A stretch of 64,000 bases of DNA from Ferdinandcohnia salidurans (GCF_042680725.1 NZ_JBHUEK010000034.1:248001-312000), one strand, 5' to 3'. Positions 8,098-18,600 are shown, counted from the first letter of the stretch. Notes: generated from the sequence alone by a model not told the origin. Program-made: numbers and translations.

Positions 8098-9002
8098 TTA
8101 TAACAAAGTTCTAATGCTTCAGATAATTTATATGTTCCAGTTTTTTCTAATTGTTTCTCTAATTCTTTACAAAGTAAATAAATTGGTACTAAATTAGGAA
8201 CCTTTAAAATAATAATACCATCTTCATTTTTAGTAAAATAATTTCCCGGAATATCATTTTTTTCTGGCAAAAATGATGTGTTATAAAATTTATAACTATA
8301 AATAAAATCCTTATATATTTTTGTATTAATTCCGATTGTTCTATACAAGTTACCATTATAAATAGGTTTGTTATCAATAAATGAAAATTTTAGGATTGTA
8401 GAAACAATTTCCTTTATCAATTCAAATTTTTCGTTAGTTGACTTTGAATTATTTTCATAAATCATTGTTAATGCACGTCTTGCAAGTTCATGATTTGAAA
8501 AGGTTGAAAGGGGTAATTTTGGAGCCTCAATTGCATTAAAATAGCATGCAGCTGTGAAAATTTTATCCTTTTGAGTGAGTTTTGTGATAAGAACAGATGG
8601 ATTTATTTCTTCAAAAAGAATATCATTTTCCTCACATGCATCCTCCAGTTCGTGTCTAAATTCAGTTTCTAATTCAAAATTAATAACTAGACACCATTTT
8701 TTTAAAAGAAATTCATGGCTTTTTGCATATTCTATCGCGTCTTTTAAATCACCAAATATCTTATCAAAATCTGGAGCTGTCCAAACCTCTTTCCCAAAAA
8801 TAGAATAAATTTCAATACCCCGATTTTTCCCCAACCTTTTGTATCCATCAATTTTTCCATCTTTACGTAACCTTGTAAATGTAAATTGACCATCAATAAC
8901 TTTTAGTAAAAACCTCGCATGTTCTTCAAAGGTAAATCCTGAATAGCTCTGTAATTTTTTTTCTATAAAACGAAGGTGCATTTTTTCTTGAATTTCTTCC
9001 AC
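8061..9002 (-). CDS. Restriction-type protein, N-terminal part of a split nuclease-HNH gene
   Basis: 313 residues from GTG 9002, behind an excellent AGGAGGGG site. The N-terminal 100 residues contain KDGKIDGYK followed by a GIEIYSIFGKE strand, an arrangement like a degenerate Mrr/PD-(D/E)XK nuclease core; this is a weak assignment. The middle and end are helical and not recognised. The frame ends at TAG 8061-8063, directly after a seven-A run, and the sequence continues in the -1 frame as an HNH endonuclease domain. The intact gene would encode a two-domain nuclease, consistent with the restriction-rich surroundings. Confidence 0.6.
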   Translation of the reverse strand: MEEIQEKMHLRFIEKKLQSYSGFTFEEHARFLLKVIDGQFTFTRLRKDGKIDGYKRLGKNRGIEIYSIFGKEVWTAPDFDKIFGDLKDAIEYAKSHEFLLKKWCLVINFELETEFRHELEDACEENDILFEEINPSVLITKLTQKDKIFTAACYFNAIEAPKLPLSTFSNHELARRALTMIYENNSKSTNEKFELIKEIVSTILKFSFIDNKPIYNGNLYRTIGINTKIYKDFIYSYKFYNTSFLPEKNDIPGNYFTKNEDGIIILKVPNLVPIYLLCKELEKQLEKTGTYKLSEALELCYKFSQPVSLKKMS

Positions 9003-9174
9003 AAAAACCCCTCCTATTCATTTAATGTATATAACATTATTTCTACAAATTCATAAACAAATATTGGTAAAGTTAGTTAAGTCCTGAACAGATTACCATT
9101 TGCAAATTGTTATAAATCGTCCAAGGTGGAAAAAGTTCTTTGGTTCATTTATATTGCCTGAAAGATCCAGGAGC

Positions 9175-10134
9175 TTACTCACCTACCATACCGTCACCAT
9201 CACGATCATCCATATATTTGTATAGCCAATGGTCAGAAGTTATTGGCATACTAAAACCTGCATCTTTAGCTTCTTTAATCGTCACTTGCCCATTACCGTT
9301 TGTATCCACACGAGATATATCACCGTCTGCATTAGAACTAGTTGAATTTGTGTTTGAATTAGTTGAATCAGAAGGTTTACTGCTTGTTAAACCAAGTGAT
9401 GCGTTTACTTCATCTGGGTTTACATTATCAAATTTATCAACAATTACATTACCCATTAAAGTATAGGTATATTGATAGCTTGAAGGAATCTGTGTTTCTG
9501 TATTCGGATAAGTTATAATTGCTTCAAATTTGGTAGCTCCACCTGCCTTACGGATTGCGTCCTCCATATAAGCTTGATCACCATGTCGGTTGAGCGTACT
9601 TTCTTGTGGGGTAATATTATAAGCATTTGATACTCCTCCTAGAGAATCAGCAATGATATGTCCTTCATCTAAAACGTCACTTTCGACACCAGGAACCTTT
9701 GCTTCATCAGAATAGTATCTGCCAGACGATAATACAGGTTCGTTACTGTCATCTTGTAGAATGATTTCGTCAGCAATGACACGTACGAGTTGTCCGTATT
9801 CATTAGTAAATGCCCAGTATTCACGGTCGCCATAACCAACGTCAACGACGACGTTAGGTTCACGGTATCCAGACAAATCACCACCATCAACTTCAATAAG
9901 TTTGTATCCTGAGAATAGTTCATTATTTGGTTGGGTTGGTGTTTCCTCTACTACAGGTTCATCGACAACTGTAGTGATAGTTTCTTGTTCTTCACTACTT
10001 TTGTTTGTTTCAACTGTGGTTACTTCTTGTGAATCTATTTCTACATCTGTAATGGTTGAATCATCTACGTTGGTACAACCAACAATAAAGATGGTCGTTA
10101 AAAGTAAGATTAAATAGGTCATATTCTTTTTCAT
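9175..10134 (-). CDS. Secreted lipoprotein DNA/RNA non-specific endonuclease with Ca-binding tail
   Basis: About 319 residues. Start ATG 10134 follows GGAGAG and gives a lipoprotein signal ending IFIVGC; the ATG at 10170 is less likely. A low-complexity Ser/Thr/Glu linker precedes a beta-beta-alpha-metal nuclease domain with DEGHIIADSLGG and a downstream LNRHGDQAYMEDAIRKAGG helix, the layout of EndA/NucA-type enzymes (usual motif DRGH). The C-terminus has two EF-hand-like loops, DTNGNGQVTIKEA and DDRDGDGMVGE, the second of Excalibur type. It is probably anchored outside the membrane and degrades extracellular DNA for uptake, nutrition or competition. No immunity gene is obvious, as expected for an exported non-specific nuclease. 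Confidence 0.8.
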   Translation of the reverse strand: MKKNMTYLILLLTTIFIVGCTNVDDSTITDVEIDSQEVTTVETNKSSEEQETITTVVDEPVVEETPTQPNNELFSGYKLIEVDGGDLSGYREPNVVVDVGYGDREYWAFTNEYGQLVRVIADEIILQDDSNEPVLSSGRYYSDEAKVPGVESDVLDEGHIIADSLGGVSNAYNITPQESTLNRHGDQAYMEDAIRKAGGATKFEAIITYPNTETQIPSSYQYTYTLMGNVIVDKFDNVNPDEVNASLGLTSSKPSDSTNSNTNSTSSNADGDISRVDTNGNGQVTIKEAKDAGFSMPITSDHWLYKYMDDRDGDGMVGE

Positions 10135-10319
10135 TTTTGGACTCTCCAATAATAGTTTCATATTATTCAAATGTTAACATAGATTAACGTTGTTAACCTA
10201 TTAATAATAGTACATTCCAAGATTGTTCAGCAGCCAAATCTTCTTGTATTAATATATTTTACTCAGTTGTCCTTCTCCGTTGTAGGTTTAAATATTAAAT
10301 TATCATCTCTATACTTTAG

Positions 10320-10620
10320 GTCGCAAAGGCACGGTTTTTTTACAATGATACTGAGACTTACGAAGCTATAAATAACTTTCAAAATGATAATTTGAATTTT
10401 TAGTACACAAGCCACGCATGGCTGCGTTTTCAAATCTCATAGCTTGAGTCCTTATGTTTTAGGACTATCCCTTCTAACCCTTGCTGATGGACCAAGTTAA
10501 CGTAGGCAGCACCATGACCCTCAATATATTTACCTTTGATACCAGGCTAATATCCTGCTTTATAATTTCATGCAGTAGCTGTTTCCTTTCTACCACTGAG
10601 AGTTCAACTCTCGTCCGCAG
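10320..10620 (-). pseudogene. Decayed ATP-dependent DNA ligase fragment
   Basis: Three overlapping minus-strand pieces match the adenylation domain of Bacillus ATP-dependent ligases (LigD/YoqV type): VERKQLLHEIIKQD; after a frameshift GKYIEGHGAAYVNLVHQQGL and EGIVLKHKDSSYEI (motif IV region); then, across a TGA where Gly is expected, KRSHAWL and NYHFESYL...LRKSQY. The catalytic lysine region and the rest of the gene are missing. At least one frameshift and two stops make it a clear remnant, abutting the small gene at 10623. It suggests a former end-joining or repair module, or a mobile-element cargo gene. Confidence 0.75.
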
Positions 10621-10622
10621 CC

Positions 10623-11018
10623 TTAATCTAATGTTAATTTGTAGACTGTTTCCTCATGATCTCGAACAGGGTTCCCTTTCCTTCTTTTTTCGTGATGTGT
10701 TACCCATTTATTTGGATCTTTGCATTTATCTTGACGAGGAATTCTTCCAAAATATTTCATAACCTCAATTCCGTAATACTCATGAGGAAACACTACACCA
10801 GCAAGTAGGTTGTCAAAATATACAAGTCGTTCTGGCACCCCGTTTCCATCGATCTTTCGATCCCATAGAAGAGAATTTTCATTTATAAGTATAACAGCAA
10901 AATTCCTGGTGATATTTTCTGTTTGTTTTGCATTTTCTCCTTTAATTAGGTTTCTGTAATATTGGATATTGTTTAGAAAAACCTGGTTCTGTTCTTCACT
11001 ATATTCATACCTACTCAT
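10623..11018 (-). CDS. Hypothetical protein, 131 residues
   Basis: ATG at 11018 follows AGAAGGGGGAAAAGG. The protein is soluble, charged and aromatic-rich (LVYFDNLLAGVVFPHEYYG in the middle) with a basic C-terminal third (HHEKRRKGNPVRDHEE). No family recognised. Its 3' end lies directly at the ligase remnant, so the true downstream context is disturbed. Codon use looks normal and the frame is intact. Confidence 0.65.
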   Translation of the reverse strand: MSRYEYSEEQNQVFLNNIQYYRNLIKGENAKQTENITRNFAVILINENSLLWDRKIDGNGVPERLVYFDNLLAGVVFPHEYYGIEVMKYFGRIPRQDKCKDPNKWVTHHEKRRKGNPVRDHEETVYKLTLD

Positions 11019-11080
11019 TCCTTTTCCCCCTTCTATTACATCTCATTTTCTAATTTTTTGTAACGAACTTTAGTTTGTTA

Positions 11081-11224
11081 TCAATCACATCTGCGCAACC
11101 TTCCGGTATTTAAAGAAACCTTTGAAACATATCCAGCCTTTCCATACTTGATTTCGATACCATCTTTTATAGATCCTTCATAATGAAATACTGTTCCTCG
11201 TGCTAACTTTTTTAATTCGATCAT
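11081..11224 (-). CDS. Small protein, 47 residues
   Basis: ATG at 11224 with GAGGGG 5 bases upstream opens a 47-codon frame beginning MIELKKLARGTVFHYEGSIK and ending in a basic tail. The ribosome site and composition favour translation, but the protein could be the N-terminal piece of a decayed larger gene, as the neighbouring HNH fragment is also incomplete. Family unknown. Confidence 0.45.
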   Translation of the reverse strand: MIELKKLARGTVFHYEGSIKDGIEIKYGKAGYVSKVSLNTGRLRRCD

Positions 11225-11271
11225 ATCTACCCCTCTTACTTGCTATCGCAGTATATTTAAATAATCCAGCT

Positions 11272-11529
11272 TTACAATTCTTGAAACCTATTTTCCCTAT
11301 GCCATTTCATATAATGTACTTGGCTTTCGTTCATGGTAATTTGTAAACTATTGTTTATATTCAAGAATACTTTTAAGGTATCATCAAGAATTTTAGAAAT
11401 TATTATCCTACCATTCTCATCAAAGGATATGAATCCCTTATCAAATAACGCATCGTGGTTTGGGCAGAGTAATAAACCGTTATCTACATCTAATCTTTCC
11501 TGGTGGTCGGAGTCGAACTCTATTTTTTG
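11272..11529 (-). pseudogene. C-terminal fragment of an HNH endonuclease
   Basis: The minus-strand frame reads EFDSDHQERLDVDNGLLLCP, then NHDALFDKGFISFDENGRI and a C-terminal YMKWHRENRF: the last half of an HNH_2-type domain usually found at the end of restriction endonucleases. The first zinc-ligand pair and the N-terminal region are absent, and a TAA lies in frame just upstream at 11530. It sits 28 bases downstream of mcrC, so it may once have been a third gene of that operon. Confidence 0.65.
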
Positions 11530-11556
11530 TTAAATTCCCATTCCAATTTACTTTAT

Positions 11557-12771
11557 TTAGTCCAGCATTAAGATCTTAGTTAACTCCTCAACAGTTCTCT
11601 CAAAATTATCAATCCTAACCGTGCGCATCTCTATTGTTTTCTCCGTGTCGATCACTTCCCAAATCGGAAGGTCTTGCTCGCCTTCTTGTTTCGGGTAAAG
11701 TAAAATACAGCGATTTACATTCTCATATGCCGTAACATAGGCATACATTTGATATATATCAGCTTGGGTATAGTTAGTCCTACCTTGATATGTGGCACTT
11801 TTCCATTTTGTGTCTAATATGATATCTTCATTAATAACAAAATCAGGCTTTAATAGGATGTTCCTGTAGCCACTCTTTTTGTTGCGCAGTAATCGCTTTT
11901 CTGCATGCTGACTAGCTACACTTCCATACCCCACTGACTCTTTCAATGCTACCTCCATATATTTCTCAAATAAAAGATTCATTGGAAACAAAAAAGAAAA
12001 GGATGATGATCTTTGTCCTCGACTATAAATAGATGCATGTTCAATAATTAACTTTGCAAATATTGCAGCATCGCGGAAACGTTCATTTTGTCTATTCAAG
12101 GTTATTTTACTGATTGAATTAGCATCAAATTTCACTAAGTCTACATTTTCCAAATACCCTAAGCAACGTTCTATATATAATTTTAAAGATTGCAAGCTTA
12201 TTTTTTTCCGTACAATAAATAGCGCTGCCTTAAAAAGCTGGTTTAAAGGATTATTCTCGGAATGTTCATCAAAACTACAAAAAGCTCTCGTTTTAATAAA
12301 TGCATTTCTTCCAATATGCTCCTTTAATTCAAGTTTACCTTTAAGTACATATAGATTTTCAGAATGTGTTTCATACGACTTATACAACCCTTTTCTTAAC
12401 TCATTTAGTAACCGTTCCAAGAAAGCAACAAGAAAAGCTGATAACAAGTCGCTGTATTCTGAACCATTTTTCACCTTTTCATAAAAAGAAATAGGAAGAA
12501 AATTCGAAACTGATAACATTGAAAGTAATGCTTTTCTTTCATCTTCTTTTGAAAGATTAATCTTCGGCAAAATCTCATAGCGAACATCTGAACATTGGAT
12601 AACTCCGACATAGTTTATAAATCTACATTTTTTATACTTTAGATCTACTATATCTTCATTGGGGTATTTTTCTTCTAGGTATCTAATTAGCTCCTCGTAT
12701 TGTGCAGGTGATATATCATCTTCTGTTATCCAATCATACGCTTCTCTAACAATTATTGTATTCTCACTCAT
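11557..12771 (-). CDS. mcrC: McrC, nuclease subunit of a McrBC modification-dependent restriction system
   Basis: 404 residues. The C-terminal third has the PD-(D/E)XK core KPDFVINEDIILDTKWKS (about residues 305-323), which cuts DNA when McrB translocates from modified bases. The N-terminal part matches the McrC head that docks on the McrB hexamer and stimulates its GTPase. The start ATG overlaps the last codons of mcrB (ATGAGTGA, 8-base overlap), so translation is coupled. The length is near the family norm and all motifs are intact, so the system looks functional. Confidence 0.9.
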   Translation of the reverse strand: MSENTIIVREAYDWITEDDISPAQYEELIRYLEEKYPNEDIVDLKYKKCRFINYVGVIQCSDVRYEILPKINLSKEDERKALLSMLSVSNFLPISFYEKVKNGSEYSDLLSAFLVAFLERLLNELRKGLYKSYETHSENLYVLKGKLELKEHIGRNAFIKTRAFCSFDEHSENNPLNQLFKAALFIVRKKISLQSLKLYIERCLGYLENVDLVKFDANSISKITLNRQNERFRDAAIFAKLIIEHASIYSRGQRSSSFSFLFPMNLLFEKYMEVALKESVGYGSVASQHAEKRLLRNKKSGYRNILLKPDFVINEDIILDTKWKSATYQGRTNYTQADIYQMYAYVTAYENVNRCILLYPKQEGEQDLPIWEVIDTEKTIEMRTVRIDNFERTVEELTKILMLD

Positions 12772-15337
12772 AGATGGACAATAGCTCCTGCGCAGTTAGT
12801 TTTTTTTTCACACGATAGATTGTAGGAATATGGATAGCTGGTCTGTTTTTAAATAAGTCTTTTACATCTATATCTTTTTTATAAATTATGAATGGATCCT
12901 CTTTTGATGAGCCAATTCCACCTAACACTAACCCAATTTTTTCCCAATCATCATAGAAATAATCTTGCAATAACGGAATGATTTTTGTTTCCATGATTGT
13001 GATAATTTCTTCATCCGTTTTGGCATTAATAAAATATGCATGTCCAATCATATGGTCTCGATCATATAAAACTTCAATACGTTTATTCATAATTGAAAGC
13101 ATATCTTCCACATTAATGACATCACCTACAGATTCCAAAAGTTCAGGAGCTGGCATCATTTCTTCAAAAACAAAACGTCTGCGTAATGCTGTATCCAGTA
13201 ACGCGATGGAACGGTCCGCTGTATTCATTGTCCCAATTATATATAAGTTTGGAGGTAGGATAAATTTATCCCTAGAATAAGGTAGCTCAAGAATTAGCTC
13301 GTTATCAGCGGTTAATCGTTTATCTTCTTCCAAAAGTGTTAAAAGTTCACCAAATATTTTAGAAATATTCCCACGGTTTATCTCATCAATGATGACAACA
13401 TACTGTTTCGATTTTGAAAAATCGAATTGTTTATTTTCCTGTAGTGCTTTTAATACAATTCTTTTCTTTTCCTCATACTCAAGATCACTACCTATTGTTT
13501 CCGGTTTCTCATCCGCATCAATTTTGTTCATAATCCAATTAAAAACAGCCCAATATCTTGTATGGTTTGCCCCGCCGATTGCTTCTTTTATAAATGTTAC
13601 AGAGTTTTTCCAGTCTACTCCATTTTCATTTACATACCGATATAGTTTTAACAATCTGGCTTTAGAAACAATTGATATGCCATCCGAATCATCACTTGAT
13701 ACATTAAGATTTCCATTGTCTGATACATGAGATATGGACTGCATCTTTCCAGTTAAAGATTCAAATTTAATATTTTGTTCCAATCCTTTTTCAGCTAAAT
13801 AATCATAAAGCTGTTCAAAACGTATTTCGTCAGAATAATCATTCTGATTGTTGGTAATTCCCTCAAACATTGCTTCAATAGCCACTCTTTTCAAAAGGCC
13901 GTCTGACGTCACAAAGTTCCCTTTCCCGTCGGATTTCAAACCTTCAATAAAATCTTCATACGCGTAGGACTGATGGAAGGTCACAGTACGTATACGATCT
14001 TCCTTTAATAAACGTGTAAAGTATTGTTGAAGTGCTTCTCGCCCGTCCGCTTCCAGTTCCTCATATATTCGTTTATCAATTAATTCAACGGCTCGATTAA
14101 CAACTTGGTATGTCTTACCTGTCCCTGGAGGCCCAAAGAGGACATAATTTTTTGGTATATCATCAATTTCTAACTCTGGTGGCAATTCGTGACCTCCTTC
14201 TTCTTTCATAAAAATAAGATTAATCGCATTTTTATTTTTAACCTGATTGATTGTACTCCGATATCCACCATAGCCGATATATTCATTTACTTCCTTATCA
14301 ATCCATTCTACCGGAAGTAAATGGCCATTCTCATGTGAAAAGCTATAACCATCATTTGCATCTTTCGTAATTCTACCCACTGCATTAATCCGTAATACAG
14401 ATTTTGTTTTTCCTTCTATTTTACGAGTAAATGTTGATTTCAGTGCAACATAGTCTCCCTCTTTCATAGAAAAGAATTGCTTAAGAGCCTTTTGACCCGC
14501 AGTAGAATCTTCCTTTTCTTCAATAATCGTTTCAAAATTATCATCAGTAAGATACTCTGATAAATCTTCACTTAAGAAATTTGTGGCTATGTAATTATTC
14601 TCCATTAGGAAATCTTTAATAGATTGATCAGAACCGTATGTATGACCAACTAGAAAATATCTTACAGAGTCATCAATCTTTTCATCCCGCTCTGCAAAAA
14701 GCTCCCAAATAAAATGAGAAATTTGATGACTAGACCAGTTAGAGAACACCTCTTGTTGTTTAAGAAGAGTAATCACTTGATGATTTAATTCAATAGATTC
14801 TTGGGGAACAAGAATCTCATCTCGCACCCCTAATATTTTTCCTAACTCAATTAAGATCGGTGGAGAATAAATATTAAAAAACATTTCCGGGACATAGAGA
14901 TTTAAAATTTTTAACAGAACCATATTAAACAATGGGTTTTCCATTTTACTGATTTCTGAAATTCTGTCCCCTTTTGCAAAAGTAATGGCATCTAAAATAG
15001 TACTTTTCACTTTACTAAATTCATTTTGCAGTTTATCCCCTTGTAGAATAACTTGGTTCTTTCCATACCCCTTACAATATTCTCCATTCTTAGCTAGATA
15101 TACCCCGAATTTAGAAGAATTGCCCCCACCAATCCCTGCTAATATCTGTTTTCTTTCGAGCCAATAAATGAAACAATCCTTAGTTTTAGTATTTGCATAT
15201 TCATCAATAGTAAGATTATGTAAAGAGCTAAGTGGAAAACGCTCTAAAAATGAATTACGTTTCGCTTCCGCTTTCGAAGTAATTTCTGGATCTGAACTAA
15301 ATTGTACTGCTTTATCTACTATCGTTTGTAGTTTCAT
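12764..15337 (-). CDS. mcrB: McrB, GTP-dependent AAA+ translocase of a McrBC system
   Basis: 857 residues. The start chosen is ATG 15337, after AAAGGGGTG; an upstream start at 15376 lacks a ribosome site. The N-terminal ~400 residues form the variable DNA-recognition part, and the stretch FLVGHTYG...LLPVEWI resembles an EVE/YTH-type modified-base reader (inference). The AAA+ domain has Walker A GPPGTGKT, Walker B VVIIDEINRG, and the McrB signature MNTADRSIALLDTALRRRF with sensor and arginine finger. McrB hexamers recognise modified DNA and, with McrC, cleave it. It is first in the mcrBC operon, 350 bases downstream of the helicase operon and on the same strand. Confidence 0.92.
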   Translation of the reverse strand: MKLQTIVDKAVQFSSDPEITSKAEAKRNSFLERFPLSSLHNLTIDEYANTKTKDCFIYWLERKQILAGIGGGNSSKFGVYLAKNGEYCKGYGKNQVILQGDKLQNEFSKVKSTILDAITFAKGDRISEISKMENPLFNMVLLKILNLYVPEMFFNIYSPPILIELGKILGVRDEILVPQESIELNHQVITLLKQQEVFSNWSSHQISHFIWELFAERDEKIDDSVRYFLVGHTYGSDQSIKDFLMENNYIATNFLSEDLSEYLTDDNFETIIEEKEDSTAGQKALKQFFSMKEGDYVALKSTFTRKIEGKTKSVLRINAVGRITKDANDGYSFSHENGHLLPVEWIDKEVNEYIGYGGYRSTINQVKNKNAINLIFMKEEGGHELPPELEIDDIPKNYVLFGPPGTGKTYQVVNRAVELIDKRIYEELEADGREALQQYFTRLLKEDRIRTVTFHQSYAYEDFIEGLKSDGKGNFVTSDGLLKRVAIEAMFEGITNNQNDYSDEIRFEQLYDYLAEKGLEQNIKFESLTGKMQSISHVSDNGNLNVSSDDSDGISIVSKARLLKLYRYVNENGVDWKNSVTFIKEAIGGANHTRYWAVFNWIMNKIDADEKPETIGSDLEYEEKKRIVLKALQENKQFDFSKSKQYVVIIDEINRGNISKIFGELLTLLEEDKRLTADNELILELPYSRDKFILPPNLYIIGTMNTADRSIALLDTALRRRFVFEEMMPAPELLESVGDVINVEDMLSIMNKRIEVLYDRDHMIGHAYFINAKTDEEIITIMETKIIPLLQDYFYDDWEKIGLVLGGIGSSKEDPFIIYKKDIDVKDLFKNRPAIHIPTIYRVKKKLTAQELLSIYE

Positions 15338-15392
15338 AGCTAGATTACACCCCTTTATAAAAGAAAATATTACCATTATTATAACCGAGGTT

Positions 15393-15425
15393 GGGTCGGA
15401 CGGACAGGTTTAGTGTCCCACTGTG
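15393..15425 (+). repeat. Family-A dispersed repeat
   Basis: Sequence gggtcggacggacaggttta then gtgtcccactg; it shares the gggtc-(a)g-ggacaggt ... tccca pattern with copies at 38489, 44294, 46054 and 46534. It lies between the start of mcrB and the terminator of the upstream helicase operon. Confidence 0.5.
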
Positions 15426-15442
15426 TGATTCATTTGATTGTA

Positions 15443-15610
15443 CAGCCCCAAAATGGAAGCCGGTTCGAATGAACTCGTGCTAATTTGTCTATTAAACCTA
15501 TAATTACTAGCCATTCACAATTGGCAGTATGCCATATTATACAAGAAGGACTATCTCGCAGCTTGGAGAAATATCGTATTTCCATCTTCAGGAAAAGGGC
15601 AGCTAATTAA
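15443..15610 (+). other. Coding-like remnant in the intergenic stretch
   Basis: The plus strand reads QPQNGSRFE, a TGA, then TRANLSIKPIITSHSQLAVC and HIIQEGL to a TAA. This is faintly like the ligand-binding domain of LysR regulators (the region before GLGISLLP). There is no start and the similarity is weak, so I record it only as a possible decayed fragment. The rest of this 346-base gap holds the family-A repeat and the terminator. Confidence 0.2.
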
Positions 15611-15616
15611 AAAAAC

Positions 15617-15649
15617 AACAAAAAAGTAGCCCTGGAACTTAGGCTACTT
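15617..15649 (-). terminator. Terminator of the DUF6361-PLD-helicase operon
   Basis: On the minus strand an 8-bp stem AAGTAGCC/GGCTACTT with a 10-base loop is followed by a T-rich tract (TTTTTTGTTGTTTTTTT). It lies 35 bases after the helicase stop codon. Confidence 0.85.
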
Positions 15650-15683
15650 CTTGAAATATTCCATTATCTCAAACATATAATTA

Positions 15684-18600
15684 TTACTCCCTATAATAAG
15701 GACTCAAATTCATAAACATCTCTTTAAGCTCTGCTTCATCCACATCATGTTGAAAGATATATTCCAAAAGCTCCTCTTGCTTTGCTTGTCCTAAGCTTAG
15801 TCGGTAAAGCTGTAATATCTTCATCAAACGTTGATATTTGTGCCCGTCCTTACTAAATGGGTAGATCGGCACAATTCTTTCTATTTGTATACCTTGATTC
15901 TCAGAGAGAGTCCAATATGGCACTAGTTCGGAGGTGCTTTCATTACGTTCACTTTTATTCGCTTGATCAAACATCTCTTCCCATATGTCTCTTTCAAATT
16001 CGATATTTCCATATTTTTTGGCTATGTTTTGACGTATAGCAAAGGATTTATATCGATTAATTCTTCCTTCTCGTTGTTCCAAGTCAATTGGATTAGAAGG
16101 TAAATTCCAGTGAACGATTTTACGACAATAATAATGGAAATCTAGTCCTTCTTGCCCAATCGAGGTGGAAGCAAGTACAAATGGACGGAATGGTGAATTG
16201 AAAGATCTCCTGACGCTCTGTTTTCTGTCATGTGCCCTGTCCTCGTTACGTTTATCGGCGAAACCAACAGCATAACTTGTTCGCATACGTAATCCCGAAT
16301 GAGATGTTCCTGTCGTCACTCTTCTTTTGAAACTTGAGAAAGTATCTACTTGCAATGGGGCACTTCGAAACTCTAACGATTCTTTTATCGCCTCAATAAG
16401 CTTTTGGTTTCTTTCCGTCGTATCTTTATGTTTTAAACCACCCTCTTCAAGTAGCATATGGGCATATTCATCAATCATCGCCTGAAAGTTGCCATCTACA
16501 CAGTATCGGAGTACATTCTTCCAATGAGTGTGGTCTCTATCTTTCGTTGAATACTGCAAATCAACAATAGCAATTGCTTCCTGAGAATTAAACCTATTTA
16601 GTACTGATTTGGCAAACATGACGATATTCGTTAAAGATGTTGAGTCAACTTGGTCTAGCATTCGTACCCCACATACGCTCGGAGAACCGAGTGCCATGTT
16701 TACCAATACTTCAACTAAATCATCTGGTTTCTTCCCTAAATCAGGGTATTCCTCTGATAAGAAAATTCCCCGTAATTCTTTAAAGTGAAGTGTTAATGCT
16801 TTGTCGTCTCCATCTTTCGTATCTCCTTGATTATCTACTTCCATAAAACCCTCAGTAGAGAACCAATCATTCATGACAGGTTCCTTTATATCAAATAAAA
16901 GAGGAGCCATAAAATACCATCGTTCATCAATTCTAGAACTTTCTTCTTCCGGAATCTCTTTGAGCATTTCCCTGATTTTTTCAGTAATCTCCAGTTTTAT
17001 CTCAGCTAGCGTTACTTTCCTATTTAAGACATCCACCGGATTAAATAATTTTGCTAATGAAATAGAAGGATAGAGTAGTGTCAGATGATTCATATTAGAT
17101 GGTGCGTTATCCTTCATGACAAAGCGAATTCGTGGCTGTGGGAATCTTCTCTCTGCTGAATAGAGATAATTCTTTTTACTTTTACGCTTTTTCTTATTAG
17201 GTATCTTTTTAATCATTTCACCAACCGTTAAGCGCTCCGCTTCATAAGAAAGCAACGTTGCAATTGATCTAGGCACCATTTCCCAAGCAGAAAACACTAA
17301 CACTTTCGAGAATTGCTGATGTCTAGTATAGCTTCCTCCAAACTCATAGTATGGCCGCGATGGCGGAACCCATAATAATTTCTCTGCCCCTTGTGGCAAC
17401 GCAATTTCTTTTAATTTTGATAGTCTAGCATTTACATCAGGTATTTGCTTGTAATTATCAATGCCTTTTCTCTCAACCCATAGCCCCTCTTTATTGGCTA
17501 ATAAAACTTTGTCGGGATGATGGATGAAATACTGCGAGATTTTCTGTTTTAATTTATATTTATCCATAAAAGACATCAAATATGGTGCAGATTTCACATA
17601 TTCCACCGGCAGTTTATCATTTAATTCCGCATCTTGTAGCAGTTGATCCATATTTATATAGGATCTTATATCTTCATGAGAAACCTCTAATTTCTCTACT
17701 CTTCCTTTAATCAATTCACTTGCGCCTTCTGCAAGCATTCTTTCAGTTCGAGCTATCCCTTTATAAAGCTGCTCCTCTGCTTCTTGTTTTTTTGCCCTCA
17801 AAATAACTAAATCATGATGTGTAAACTCACTTAATGCAGTGGAGTAATCTTTCCACACTGTTTCAAACCTCTTCTGTTGCTCTGGTTTTTTCTCAAATAA
17901 GAAATTTGTGACCTGAAAAAACTCCTTGTAATGATCATCACTACCAGACTCCTGGATTTCCTCCAACGTCGAGTACATTTTATAAGGCGTCGCCGATAGC
18001 AATAGCGTTTTCACTACTTCCTTTGATGAGTTACCACTGTTAAAGAATTTCTTTGCAAGAATTGCGGTCTCACTTTCACTTTCTGTATTAATCAACTCAG
18101 AAAATCGTTGGAATTCATCCATAATCACCAAATCTGGTTCCATCATCTTCACACTGATTTCAGCCATCATTTTACGTAAAAAAAGAATGACTTTCTTTGA
18201 GCCTTTTACTCTTGCATCAGGATAATTGAGTTCCTTTATGAGTTGACAAACTTCTTGAAGTTCATGATGAATAGTAGGGTTGTTATCAAATGCATTTTCG
18301 ATCTGTGAGAGAATCGTCTCAATGTATTCCCCATTACTTATCTCATCGATAGTCAAGACTCTATCCTCAAAATAGTTCTTTAGCCAGTTCCAACTAGATT
18401 TGGCCTTGTCCATCATGAACCAATCTAACTCTTCAATATGTTCTTGAAGTTCTTTGTGTCTTTTTAAAAAAGCAAACATCAAAGCTCTTTCATTTGCACT
18501 CCCAAATCCTGTTGTCATTTCAAAAGATGTCATAGGTGTTAAAGGAATTAATTGAATATATTTCTCCTTTAGTTCTTCATCATACTTATCTTCAAAAATT

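Noticed and set aside
10481..10762. 93-codon plus-strand frame
   Set aside because: It overlaps the ligase remnant and the 3' end of a minus-strand gene; no ribosome site and poor composition.
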